From an uncultured Bacteroidaceae bacterium (GTDB taxonomy: Bacteria > Bacteroidota > Bacteroidia > Bacteroidales > Bacteroidaceae): DNA of 64,000 bases. The DNA lies in assembly GCA_944321635.1 (NCBI GenBank), contig CALULY010000016.1, positions 1 through 64,000 of the forward strand, in the 5' to 3' direction. Positions 25,193-34,080 of the stretch are shown in pieces (position 1 is the first letter of the stretch; each line of letters starts with the position of its first letter). The notes below the pieces were generated by a model. That model worked only from the letters and a program-made list of their open reading frames with translations. It had not been told where the DNA came from and did not search any database. The translations under genes and the position numbers were made by a program.

Positions 25193-26650
25193 ATGAAATT
25201 GACGGATTTACTCGGTAAGATAAAATATGAATCCTTTGGCGACATTGCCAGCGTGGATGTGACAGACGTATGCATCGATTCGCGGCAAGCGGTGAACGGT
25301 TCGTTGTTCATCGCAGTCAAAGGGACTGTCACTGACGGGCATCTCTACATCGACAAGGCGGTGTGCAATGGCGCGGTCGCTGTCCTTTGCCAGAAGTTGC
25401 CCGAAGATTTGAAGCCCGGTGTCGCCTATGCAGTCGTCCGCGACACTGAGCCGCTTGTAGGTGTCATCGCCTCAAGGCTGTTTGGTGAACCATCAACCAA
25501 GATGAAACTCGTTGGAGTGACTGGCACAAACGGTAAGACGACGACTGCGACGGTCTTGTACAAACTGTTCAAGCACCTCGGGCACAAGGCCGGGCTGTTG
25601 TCCACCGTGTGTAACTATGTGGATGATGAGGCTGTCCCGGCTGATCACACTACGCCTGACCCGGTGACATTAAACAGATTGCTGGCCCGCATGGTGGATG
25701 CAGGGTGCGAATATGCTTTCATGGAGGTCAGTTCGCACGCTGTCGCCCAGCACCGCATAGCAGGATTGCAGTTTGCAGGAGGAATATTCACAAACCTGAC
25801 ACGGGACCATCTGGACTACCACAAGACATTTGAGAACTATTTGAAAGCGAAAAAGCAATTCTTTGACGGTTTGCCAAAGAGTGCATTCGCCTTGACCAAC
25901 GACGATGACCGCAATGGCAGGGTTATGGTGCAGAATACAAAAGCAAAAATCTATACCTATTCCCGCCAGACGGGTGCGGACTTCAAGGCGGATGTCCTTG
26001 AGTCACACTTCGAGGGAATGCTTCTCATGCTTAACGGGCAGGAAGTAGCGGTGCAGTTTGTCGGCAGTTTCAACGTCTCCAACCTGCTGGCAGTCTATGG
26101 CGCGGCGGTGCTGCTCGGGGTTGAACCGCACGAGGCGTTGCTGGCACTCAGCGTCATGCGTCCGGTGTCCGGACGTTTTGAGACACTGAAATCGCCCAAA
26201 GGTTACACGGCAATCGTTGACTATGCCCACACACCAGACGCATTGGTCAATGTGCTTGAGACTATCCACGATGTGCTCGACGGGCGCGGCTCTGTCACTA
26301 CGGTCGTCGGTGCCGGCGGCAACAGGGATCACGGCAAGCGGCCTATGATGGCGCACGAGGCAGCCCGCTTGAGTGACAGGTTGATAATCACATCCGACAA
26401 CCCGCGCAATGAAGATCCCATGGCTATCATTGAAGATATGCTGGCGGGTCTCACCGAGGAAGAGAAGCGGCGCACGGTGTCAATCCCCGACAGGCGCGAG
26501 GCCATCGCTGCGGCTTGCGAAGAGGCACGCAAAGGAGACGTTGTTCTCGTAGCTGGCAAGGGACATGAGAACTATCAGGAAATAAATGGTGTCAAGCATC
26601 ATTTTGACGACAAGGAGGTGTTGCTTGACATTTTCAAATCTCAAATCTGA
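25193..26650 (+). CDS. murE: UDP-MurNAc-L-Ala-D-Glu:meso-DAP ligase MurE
   Basis: 485 residues from [20 protein letters not shown]; an ATG seven codons earlier (25172) is an alternative. It adds meso-diaminopimelate to the peptidoglycan precursor with ATP. The P-loop [15 protein letters not shown] is at about 108-122, and the carbamylated Lys region is [14 protein letters not shown]. The DNPRNEDP motif near residue 404 is the meso-DAP-selective DNPR signature rather than the Lys-type sequence, so the wall should contain DAP. It is in the dcw operon and ends 5 bp before mraY. Confidence 0.95.
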   Translation: MKLTDLLGKIKYESFGDIASVDVTDVCIDSRQAVNGSLFIAVKGTVTDGHLYIDKAVCNGAVAVLCQKLPEDLKPGVAYAVVRDTEPLVGVIASRLFGEPSTKMKLVGVTGTNGKTTTATVLYKLFKHLGHKAGLLSTVCNYVDDEAVPADHTTPDPVTLNRLLARMVDAGCEYAFMEVSSHAVAQHRIAGLQFAGGIFTNLTRDHLDYHKTFENYLKAKKQFFDGLPKSAFALTNDDDRNGRVMVQNTKAKIYTYSRQTGADFKADVLESHFEGMLLMLNGQEVAVQFVGSFNVSNLLAVYGAAVLLGVEPHEALLALSVMRPVSGRFETLKSPKGYTAIVDYAHTPDALVNVLETIHDVLDGRGSVTTVVGAGGNRDHGKRPMMAHEAARLSDRLIITSDNPRNEDPMAIIEDMLAGLTEEEKRRTVSIPDRREAIAAACEEARKGDVVLVAGKGHENYQEINGVKHHFDDKEVLLDIFKSQI

Positions 26651-26655
26651 CGGCG

Positions 26656-27924
26656 ATGCTTTATTATCTGTTCCAATACCTCGAAGAGTTGGGAGTGCCA
26701 GGGGCAAGGATGTTCGGCTATGTCTCGTTCCGCTCGTTGCTATCCATAATATTGGCGTTGGCCATCTCGTCCATATTCGGCAATTACTTCATCAACCTGC
26801 TCAAGCGGAAGCAAATCAGCGAGACCCAGCGCGACGCATCCATAGACCCTTTCAACGTGGCAAAGGTTGGCGTGCCAAGCATGGGCGGTGTCATCATCAT
26901 CGTGGCCATACTCGTGCCGTGCCTCCTGCTGGGCAAGCTGGACAACATCTATATGATCCTGATGCTCATCACGACCGTATGGCTCGGGGCATTGGGATTC
27001 CTGGATGACTACATCAAAATCTTCAAAAAGGACAAAGAGGGCCTGCACGGCAAGTTCAAAATCATCGGGCAGGTAGGTCTTGGGCTGATTATCGGGCTAA
27101 CGCTCTACCTCAGCCCGTCGGCGGTCATCAGGGAGAATGTCGAGGTGGTCAAAAGCAATCACACCGTCGAGGTCATCCACAAAGACGAGGACATCAAATC
27201 GACGAAGACGACCATCCCGTTCTTCAAGAACAACAATTTCGACTATGCCTACCTTGTCAGTTTCCTCGGGGACAATTCGCAAAAGGCCGGATGGGTGATA
27301 TTCGTCATCGTGACAATCTTCGTCATCACGGCCGTCTCCAATGGCGCGAACCTCAATGACGGCATGGACGGCATGGCGGCCGGCAACTCCGCGATAATAG
27401 GGTTGGCACTCGGCATACTCGCCTATGTGTCCAGCCACATCGAGTTTGCAAGCTACCTCAACATCATGTATATCCCAGGCAGCGAGGAGCTGGTCATTTT
27501 CATTTGCGCATTCATTGGTGCGTTGGTCGGATTTCTGTGGTACAACGCTTTCCCGGCGCAGGTGTTCATGGGAGACACCGGCAGCCTGACCATCGGGGGC
27601 ATCATAGCCGCCTTTGCCATCATAATCCACAAGGAATTGCTCATACCCGTCTTGTGCGGAGTGTTCCTTGTCGAAAACCTGTCGGTCATACTGCAAGTGC
27701 GTTACTACAAGAAAGGGAAGCGGCGGGGTGTGAAGCAACGCCTGTTCAAACGCACGCCGATCCACGACCATTTCAGGACGGCGGTTGCCAATCTTGACCC
27801 TGAATGCAAGTATAAGTTTGTCGGCCCGAAGAACGTATTCCATGAAGCCAAGATCACAGTCAGGTTCTGGATCGTAACAATAGTCCTCGCGGCGGTGACG
27901 ATAATAACTCTGAAAGTCAGATAA
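26656..27924 (+). CDS. mraY: Phospho-MurNAc-pentapeptide transferase MraY
   Basis: 422 residues, about ten membrane helices. It transfers phospho-MurNAc-pentapeptide to undecaprenyl phosphate to make lipid I. Family motifs are visible: FLDDYIKIFKKDKEGL with the DD pair, VSNGANLNDGMDGMAAG, and the cytoplasmic His loop RTPIHDHFR near the C-terminus. An insertion between the middle helices (about 155-195, rich in Lys and Glu) is common to Bacteroidetes MraY and explains the length above 360. Tight spacing on both sides supports one transcript with murE and murD. Confidence 0.96.
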   Translation: MLYYLFQYLEELGVPGARMFGYVSFRSLLSIILALAISSIFGNYFINLLKRKQISETQRDASIDPFNVAKVGVPSMGGVIIIVAILVPCLLLGKLDNIYMILMLITTVWLGALGFLDDYIKIFKKDKEGLHGKFKIIGQVGLGLIIGLTLYLSPSAVIRENVEVVKSNHTVEVIHKDEDIKSTKTTIPFFKNNNFDYAYLVSFLGDNSQKAGWVIFVIVTIFVITAVSNGANLNDGMDGMAAGNSAIIGLALGILAYVSSHIEFASYLNIMYIPGSEELVIFICAFIGALVGFLWYNAFPAQVFMGDTGSLTIGGIIAAFAIIIHKELLIPVLCGVFLVENLSVILQVRYYKKGKRRGVKQRLFKRTPIHDHFRTAVANLDPECKYKFVGPKNVFHEAKITVRFWIVTIVLAAVTIITLKVR

Positions 27925-27928
27925 GGAT

Positions 27929-29275
27929 ATGAAAAAGATATTAGTTCTTGGAGCAGGCGAGAGCGGCGTAGGTGCTGCCGTGCTTGCCAAAAGCAAGGGG
28001 CTTGATGTTTTCGTGTCAGACTCGTCAACGATAAAAGACAACTACAAGTCAACCCTCGCCTCCGCCGGAATCCCATTTGAGGAAGGGCGGCACACCCCAG
28101 ACCTTTTGCTCTGGGCCGACGAAGTTGTCAAGAGCCCGGGCATCCCCAATGACGCGCCACTCGTTGCAGACTTCCACCGCAGGGGGACACCAGTCATCTC
28201 GGAGATAGAGTTCGCAGGTCGTTATTCTCACGCCAAGATGATTTGCATCACGGGCAGCAACGGCAAGACAACGACCACGACGCTGATCTACCACATCCTG
28301 CAAACGGCAGGCTATGACGTAGGGCTCGCCGGCAACATTGGCCGCAGCCTCGCCATGCAGGTTGCCGAGGGAGACCGCAAGTGGTTTGTCATTGAGCTGA
28401 GCAGCTTCCAGCTCGACAACATGTATGATTTCAAGGCCGACATAGCAGTCCTCCTCAACATCACGCCCGACCATCTCGACCGGTACGGCTATGTGATGCA
28501 GAACTATGTGGATGCAAAGTTCAGGATCTTGCAAAACCAGACCAAGGCGGATGCATTCGTCTTCTGGGATGATGACCCCGTGGTGGCCGAAAACATAGAA
28601 AAGAAAAGAAACTCAATCAAAGCAGAATTTTACCCATTCAGTATGTCAAAACGCGAAGGTCTCGCTGCCTGCCTCGACGGGGGCAGCATAGTGTTCACCA
28701 AGCCCTCGGCTTTCAACATGGAGCAAGAGAAGCTGGCTTTGACAGGGACGCACAACCTATATGATTCAATGGCCGCCGGCATCGCGGCAAACATAGCCGG
28801 GGTCAAAAACGACTACATCCGCCAGGCGTTGAGTGATTTCACCGGCGTGCCGCACCGCCTTGAGAAGGTAGCGCGTGTCAAAGGCGTGGACTACATCAAC
28901 GACTCAAAGGCCACCAATGTCAACTCATGTTGGTACGCGTTGCAAAGCATGAAGACCCCGGTGGTGCTCATCCTCGGCGGCAAGGACAAGGGCAACGACT
29001 ACAAGGAGATAGAGGAGCTCGTGCGGCAAAAGGTCAAAGGCCTCGTGTTCCTCGGTGTTGACAACGCCAAGTTGCACGCTTTCTTTGACGGCAAGGTCGA
29101 TGACATCCGCGACGCACGGTGCATGGCCGACGCTGTGAGGATGTGCGCCGAGATGGCAGGGGTGGGCGACACGGTGCTCTTGTCGCCGTGCTGCGCAAGT
29201 TTTGACCTGTTCAAGAGCTACGAGGACAGGGGCGACCAATTCAGGACGGAGGTCTTGGCGATGGCAAACCGTTAA
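27929..29275 (+). CDS. murD: UDP-MurNAc-L-alanine:D-glutamate ligase MurD
   Basis: 448 residues. It adds D-glutamate to UDP-MurNAc-L-Ala with ATP. The Rossmann-like N-terminus KKILVLGAGESGVGAAVLA is followed by the Mur-ligase P-loop CITGSNGKTTTTTLIYH near residue 110. LNITPDHLDRY and the DSKATNVNS motif near residue 325 complete the Mur-ligase set. It starts 4 bp after mraY and ends 12 bp before ftsW. Confidence 0.95.
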   Translation: MKKILVLGAGESGVGAAVLAKSKGLDVFVSDSSTIKDNYKSTLASAGIPFEEGRHTPDLLLWADEVVKSPGIPNDAPLVADFHRRGTPVISEIEFAGRYSHAKMICITGSNGKTTTTTLIYHILQTAGYDVGLAGNIGRSLAMQVAEGDRKWFVIELSSFQLDNMYDFKADIAVLLNITPDHLDRYGYVMQNYVDAKFRILQNQTKADAFVFWDDDPVVAENIEKKRNSIKAEFYPFSMSKREGLAACLDGGSIVFTKPSAFNMEQEKLALTGTHNLYDSMAAGIAANIAGVKNDYIRQALSDFTGVPHRLEKVARVKGVDYINDSKATNVNSCWYALQSMKTPVVLILGGKDKGNDYKEIEELVRQKVKGLVFLGVDNAKLHAFFDGKVDDIRDARCMADAVRMCAEMAGVGDTVLLSPCCASFDLFKSYEDRGDQFRTEVLAMANR

Positions 29276-29287
29276 AGTCGTCTGGCA

Positions 29288-30571
29288 ATGGGACTGGTCA
29301 AAAATCTGTGCAAAGGCGCACCGGTCGTCTGGGCGATATACTTCCTCTTGTGTGTCGTCTCCGTCATCGAGGTGTTCAGTGCTTCCAGCCGGCTGAGCTA
29401 TGGCAGCAGCAGTCACTGGGGACCAATCACCATGCACTGCATCACCCTGGTCATCGGTTTTGTGTTTGTCCTCATCTGTCACAGGGTACACTACCGCAAC
29501 TTCCGTGCTTTGGGTCTGGTGGCATTCCCTTTCCTCGCGTTGATTTTGGCGGCCATGACCCTCTACGGGGCACTGGTCAACAATGCGGCGCGTTGGTTGG
29601 ATGTCGATGGATTGAGCATCCAACCGTCTGAAATCGCCAAGTTCTCGGTCATCGTATTCGTGGCCGCGATACTCGTTTGGCACAAGGAAAACGGCTTCAC
29701 CGACAAACGCCCGTTCCGCTACATCCTTGTGGGGGCCGGGATCATGTGTGTCCTCATCTTCAGGGAAAACTTCTCCACGGCCGCCATACTCTTTGCAACG
29801 GTCTATTGCATGATGTTCATCGGCAAAATACCCGGCAGGCAGATGCTCAAGCTCACCGTCGCGTGCCTTGCCCTCGTGGCGGTTTTCCTCGTGGTGGTGT
29901 TTGCCGCGCCTGACAGCTCCGATGTCCCCAAGGATGAGGAGAAGAGTACCATCTTCCACCGCTTCCCGGCATGGCGCGACCGCATAGTCGATTTCGTCAC
30001 CCCCGTCGATGGCGATCCCGCTGACTACGTTGTCACCGACGACAACCGCCAGACGACGCACGCCAACATCACCATCGCATCGAGCAACTTCATCGGATGC
30101 GGGCCGGGCAACAGCGTGCAACGCGACTTCCTCTCACATTCCCACACCGACTTCATCTATGCCATCATAATAGAGGAACTGGGGCTGGCCGGCGGCATAG
30201 GCGTTTTCCTGCTCTACTTCTTCCTGCTCATCAACGCCGGGCGCATAGCGCGGCAGTGCGACAAACCGTTCCCAGCCTATCTGGTGATGGGTCTCGCGAT
30301 CCTGATGACCTTGCAAGCGGTCATAAACATGGCAGTCGCCGTCGGCCTGTTCCCCGTGACGGGGCAGACGCTGCCGTTGATAAGCAAGGGCGGGTCGTCC
30401 ATCGTGATGTGCAGCATCTACTTTGGCATAATCCTCAGCGTGAGCCGCAGCAACGAGTTGCGCCTTGCGCGGCAGAGGGAGGAGGCCTTGGCGGCCGCCA
30501 ATCCTGACGCTGCCGAGGCAGTGGACGGTGGTGCGGACGTGGCGCGGGACGGTGACGGCGCGGCATCCTGA
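29288..30571 (+). CDS. ftsW: SEDS-family peptidoglycan polymerase FtsW
   Basis: 427 residues, ten or so membrane helices of the SEDS family. With FtsI it polymerises glycan strands at the septum. Recognisable parts are WLDVDGLSIQPSEIAKFSVI, the large periplasmic loop with FIGCGPGNSVQRDFLSHSHT followed by DFIYAIIIEELG (carrying the conserved catalytic Asp region), and LPLISKGGSSIV. The C-terminal 35 or so residues are Ala/Asp-rich and cytoplasmic. Unlike its neighbours it is followed by a 295-bp gap with repeat arrays before murG. Confidence 0.94.
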   Translation: MGLVKNLCKGAPVVWAIYFLLCVVSVIEVFSASSRLSYGSSSHWGPITMHCITLVIGFVFVLICHRVHYRNFRALGLVAFPFLALILAAMTLYGALVNNAARWLDVDGLSIQPSEIAKFSVIVFVAAILVWHKENGFTDKRPFRYILVGAGIMCVLIFRENFSTAAILFATVYCMMFIGKIPGRQMLKLTVACLALVAVFLVVVFAAPDSSDVPKDEEKSTIFHRFPAWRDRIVDFVTPVDGDPADYVVTDDNRQTTHANITIASSNFIGCGPGNSVQRDFLSHSHTDFIYAIIIEELGLAGGIGVFLLYFFLLINAGRIARQCDKPFPAYLVMGLAILMTLQAVINMAVAVGLFPVTGQTLPLISKGGSSIVMCSIYFGIILSVSRSNELRLARQREEALAAANPDAAEAVDGGADVARDGDGAAS

Positions 30572-30592
30572 CGTGGGCGCGTGGGGTGCTTT

Positions 30593-30654
30593 GTAAGTGC
30601 CACTTACAAAGGTTGTAAATCCCACTTACAAAGATTGTAAATGCGACTTACAAA
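30593..30654. repeat. 22-bp tandem repeat in the ftsW-murG gap (GTAA...TTAC)
   Basis: Three units start at 30593, 30615 and 30637, each with GTAA at the start and (A/C)TTACAAA at the end: GTAAGTGCCACTTAC, GTAAATCCCACTTAC and GTAAATGCGACTTAC. The outer bases form a short inverted repeat in every unit. The period equals that of the CATNNNATG arrays. Confidence 0.9.
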
Positions 30655-30736
30655 AGACGCTGCCGGTCAGATGCCAAGTGCCGTGTCTCCGGCGCACGGA
30701 CGCGAGGCGGTGGGGGTGCGGTGCTGACGGCAACAG

Positions 30737-30824
30737 CATACGATGTTTTCGCCCATTGCATACAATGATTTTGCTTGTTGCATACGATGTTCCCGGCGAC
30801 GGCATTGCATGAAAATTACGCGCT
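30737..30824. repeat. 22-bp-period CATNNNATG array, four units, in the ftsW-murG gap
   Basis: CATACGATG, CATACAATG, CATACGATG and CATTGCATG begin at 30737, 30759, 30781 and 30803, exactly 22 bp apart. It ends 43 bp before the murG start and so would lie in the murG leader if the cluster is one transcript. Confidence 0.92.
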
Positions 30825-30866
30825 GCCGGATGTCGTTTTTGGATAGAATGTTAGTTGTAACCGATT

Positions 30867-31964
30867 ATGGATAATTTGAGAGTGATAATCAGCGGAGGCG
30901 GCACCGGGGGGCACATCTTCCCCGCGTTGTCCATTGCCGACGCTTTGAAGCAGATGGTGCCAGGTGTGCAAATCCTCTTCGTAGGCGCGGAGGGGCGGAT
31001 GGAGATGCAGCGCGTCCCGGAGGCAGGCTATGACATCGTTGGGCTGCCCGTCATGGGTTTTGACCGCCACTCGTTGTGGCGGAATGTCAAGGTGCTCTAC
31101 CGCTTGGCCGTGAGCCAGGTCAAGGCACGGCGCATTGTCAAGTCGTTCAGGCCTGACGTGGCCGTCGGGGTGGGGGGATATGCGAGCGGCCCGACCCTGA
31201 AGGTCGCGGCGTCGATGGGCGTCCCCACGCTGTTGCAGGAGCAGAATTCCTACGCCGGGGTCACAAACCGCATCTTGTCGCGCCGTGCCTCGCGCATCTG
31301 TGTCGCCTATGACGGGATGGAACGGTTCTTTGACAAATCCAAAATCATCCTCACCGGCAACCCCGTGCGTGAGACGATGCTCCTCGCGCCGATGACCTGC
31401 GGCAAGGCGAGGGCGCACTTCGGGCTGGCGGCGGACAGGAAGACCGTGCTCGTCGTCGGTGGCAGCCTCGGGGCGCGCACGCTCAACGAGGCGTTGCTTG
31501 CCAACCGCGAATGGATGGAGGGCAGCGGTCTGCAATTCATCTGCCAGACCGGCAAGGCATACCATGAGAGGGTGGCTGCGGCATTCGCCGGCTCGTCGTC
31601 GGTCAAGGTGCTGGACTTCATCAAGGATATGGGTGCCGCCTACCGTGCGGCGGATGTAGTGGTGTCGAGGGCGGGGGCCGGGTCTATTTCCGAACTTGAG
31701 CTGCTCGGCAAACCTGCCGTCCTCGTGCCGTCGCCCAACGTCGCCGAGGACCACCAGACCAAGAATGCTATGGCGTTGGTCAGCAAGGGCGCGGCCGTCT
31801 GTGTCAAGGACGGCGAGGCGGTCGAGGGGCTTTTCGCCGCAGTCTCTGGGCTTGTCGACGATGACGAGCGGCTCGCGGAGATGGGCAGGCGGATGCTCGC
31901 GCTGGCCTGCAAGGACTCGGCGCGGCGCATAGCTGAGGAAGTTGTCAAATTGGCTAAACGATAA
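30867..31964 (+). CDS. murG: UDP-GlcNAc:lipid I N-acetylglucosaminyltransferase MurG
   Basis: 365 residues, GT28 family. It adds GlcNAc to lipid I to make lipid II at the inner membrane face. The N-terminal RVIISGGGTGGHIFPALSIA is the glycine-rich lipid/UDP loop. GVGGYASGPTLKVAASMGVP, LLQEQNSYAGVTNR and the C-terminal SRAGAGSISELELLGKPAVL with VAEDHQTKNA are the family signatures. Preceded by a repeat-bearing gap and followed 5 bp later by murC. Confidence 0.96.
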   Translation: MDNLRVIISGGGTGGHIFPALSIADALKQMVPGVQILFVGAEGRMEMQRVPEAGYDIVGLPVMGFDRHSLWRNVKVLYRLAVSQVKARRIVKSFRPDVAVGVGGYASGPTLKVAASMGVPTLLQEQNSYAGVTNRILSRRASRICVAYDGMERFFDKSKIILTGNPVRETMLLAPMTCGKARAHFGLAADRKTVLVVGGSLGARTLNEALLANREWMEGSGLQFICQTGKAYHERVAAAFAGSSSVKVLDFIKDMGAAYRAADVVVSRAGAGSISELELLGKPAVLVPSPNVAEDHQTKNAMALVSKGAAVCVKDGEAVEGLFAAVSGLVDDDERLAEMGRRMLALACKDSARRIAEEVVKLAKR

Positions 31965-31969
31965 ACATT

Positions 31970-33325
31970 ATGGATTACGAATCAGTATATTTCCTCGGTG
32001 CTGGCGGCATCGGGATGAGTGCGTTGGTGAGGTATTTCTTGCTGCATGGCAAGCACGTCGCGGGCTATGACCTGACTGAGACGGGGCTGACGCGCGAGCT
32101 TGTGGCGGAAGGGGCGGAGTTGCACTACCGTGACGATGTGGAGATGATTCCGGACTTTTGCCGCGACAGGGACAAGACACTTGTCGTCGTCACCCCCGCC
32201 ATCCCGCAGGAGCATGGCGAGCTGCGCTACTTCAAGTCAAACGGATTCCGCATGATGAAGCGTTCCGAGGTGCTCGGCTTGATAGTCAACCGCCACCAGC
32301 CCCTGTGCGTGGCCGGCACTCATGGCAAGACGACGACCTCGACGCTGCTTGCCCACATCCTGACAAGCTCGGGGGTGGGGTGCAACGCTTTCCTTGGCGG
32401 CATTTCCCTCAACTATGATTCCAATTTGCTCGTTGACAAGGACAGCCAGCTCTATGTGGTCGAGGCAGATGAGTTTGACCGCTCGTTCCTGCATCTCAGA
32501 CCGCGCATGACTGTCGTGACGGCCATGGATGCCGACCATCTGGACATATACAATGACTATGAGACCTACGTGGCGGGATTCCGTGACTATGTGTCCTTGA
32601 TTGCCGATGGCGGCGTGCTGATAAAGAAGCATGGATTGCCGTTGACCGCACCGCAGGGCGTGAAGACCTATACCTACGGTGTTGATGAGGGTGACTTCCA
32701 CGCGGACAACATAAGGGCTGAGGCCGGTGAACTCTACTTTGATTTCGTCAGTCCTGATGTTGCCATCCGTGACATCCGTCTCGGCGTCCCTCTATATGTC
32801 AACATCGAGAACAGCGTGGCGGCCATCGCCATGGCTTTGCTCAACGGAGCCGCTCCTGGGGCGGTGAGGAAGGCGGTCGGCACTTTCCGTGGCGTGCGGC
32901 GGCGTTTTGACTTCTGGGTGAAAGGCGCGGACCACGTGCTTGTCAGCGACTATGCCCACCATCCTGTCGAGATAAGGCGGAGCATCGAGTCGGTGCGATT
33001 CCTCTTCCCGGGACGCAAGCTGACAGGTGTGTTCCAGCCACATCTCTACACGAGGACGAGGGATTTCTACAAGGAGTTCGCTTCCAGCCTCTCGTTGCTC
33101 GACGAGGTTGTGCTGCTGGACATCTACCCGGCACGCGAGAAGCCTATCGAAGGGGTCACGTCAAAGCTCATCTTTGACAACATCGCCCCTGGTGTCTGCA
33201 AGAGGATGTGCCGCAAGGACGAATTGTTGGGTTTGTTAAAAAATGAAGATTTGGATGTCGTGATGCTGATAGGCGCAGGAAATATTGATACCTTAGCACC
33301 TGAATTGTCTAAAATGATGTCATAA
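31970..33325 (+). CDS. murC: UDP-N-acetylmuramate:L-alanine ligase MurC
   Basis: 451 residues. It joins L-alanine to UDP-MurNAc with ATP, the first peptide step. The N-terminus YFLGAGGIGMSALVRYFLLH is the MurC Rossmann segment, and the P-loop GTHGKTTTSTLLAHIL (near residue 117) has the MurC-type His. EADEFDRSFLHL and the DYAHHP motif are also present. The gene order murG-murC-ftsQ is canonical. It ends 13 bp before ftsQ. Confidence 0.96.
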   Translation: MDYESVYFLGAGGIGMSALVRYFLLHGKHVAGYDLTETGLTRELVAEGAELHYRDDVEMIPDFCRDRDKTLVVVTPAIPQEHGELRYFKSNGFRMMKRSEVLGLIVNRHQPLCVAGTHGKTTTSTLLAHILTSSGVGCNAFLGGISLNYDSNLLVDKDSQLYVVEADEFDRSFLHLRPRMTVVTAMDADHLDIYNDYETYVAGFRDYVSLIADGGVLIKKHGLPLTAPQGVKTYTYGVDEGDFHADNIRAEAGELYFDFVSPDVAIRDIRLGVPLYVNIENSVAAIAMALLNGAAPGAVRKAVGTFRGVRRRFDFWVKGADHVLVSDYAHHPVEIRRSIESVRFLFPGRKLTGVFQPHLYTRTRDFYKEFASSLSLLDEVVLLDIYPAREKPIEGVTSKLIFDNIAPGVCKRMCRKDELLGLLKNEDLDVVMLIGAGNIDTLAPELSKMMS

Positions 33326-33338
33326 AGCGTATTGCACC

Positions 33339-34064
33339 ATGCTCAAAAGGATCCTTCTTTACTCCGTGGCCGCTGCATTGTCGCTCTATGTCATCGTGGC
33401 TTTCGTCATTTCGCAAGACCCCGACGAGGGACGCGAGTTGAGAAACCTGAGGGTAGAGCTCAAAGGCGGGGCGCAGCAGACGCCGGGCATGGACATCCGA
33501 GCCTATCTCAAGTCAAGGGGCGTGGATGTCACCGCCGCCCGCGAGGACGGCATCAACCTTGACTCTGTGGAGCGGCTGGTGGAAGGACACCCTTTGATCA
33601 GTGACGCCGAGTGCTACTTCTCACCGAGCGGTGATCTTGTCATCGAGTTGTGGCAGCGACAGCCCATCGTGAGAGTGTTTGGCAGCGACGGAGAGACCTA
33701 TTATGTCGGTGATGCCGGCGAGAGGATTGCCAAGACGGATGGCAATGTCCCATACGTGCCAGTCCTGACGGGCAATGTCCGGTATGAGTATGTGCGTGAC
33801 ACGTTGTTTGACCTGCTGTCCTACATCCATGACGATGCGTTCTGGCGGTCGCAGGTCGAGCAGATCAATGTCACTCCCGGCGGCGATGTCGAGCTTGTCC
33901 CGAGGGTTGGGGGCATCACCATCTGCATCGGTGACGGTCTGGACTGTGAGCCAAAGCTGGACAAAGCGAAGCTCTTTTACAGCAAGGCGCTTGCAACAGT
34001 CGGGTGGGATAAGTACAAGAGGATCAATGTCGAATTGGACAATCAGATAATAGCGGAAAAGTGA
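33339..34064 (+). CDS. ftsQ: Cell division protein FtsQ
   Basis: 241 residues with a short cytoplasmic end, one membrane helix at about 5-23 (ILLYSVAAALSLYVIVAF) and a periplasmic domain with a POTRA-like start (GMDIRAYLKSRGVDVTAARE). It is expected to link the Z-ring machinery to FtsL and the septal synthases. The sequence is weakly conserved and the call rests on topology, size and position between murC and ftsA. Confidence 0.85.
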   Translation: MLKRILLYSVAAALSLYVIVAFVISQDPDEGRELRNLRVELKGGAQQTPGMDIRAYLKSRGVDVTAAREDGINLDSVERLVEGHPLISDAECYFSPSGDLVIELWQRQPIVRVFGSDGETYYVGDAGERIAKTDGNVPYVPVLTGNVRYEYVRDTLFDLLSYIHDDAFWRSQVEQINVTPGGDVELVPRVGGITICIGDGLDCEPKLDKAKLFYSKALATVGWDKYKRINVELDNQIIAEK

Positions 34065-34080
34065 TTCAAAGCAAGAGTAT

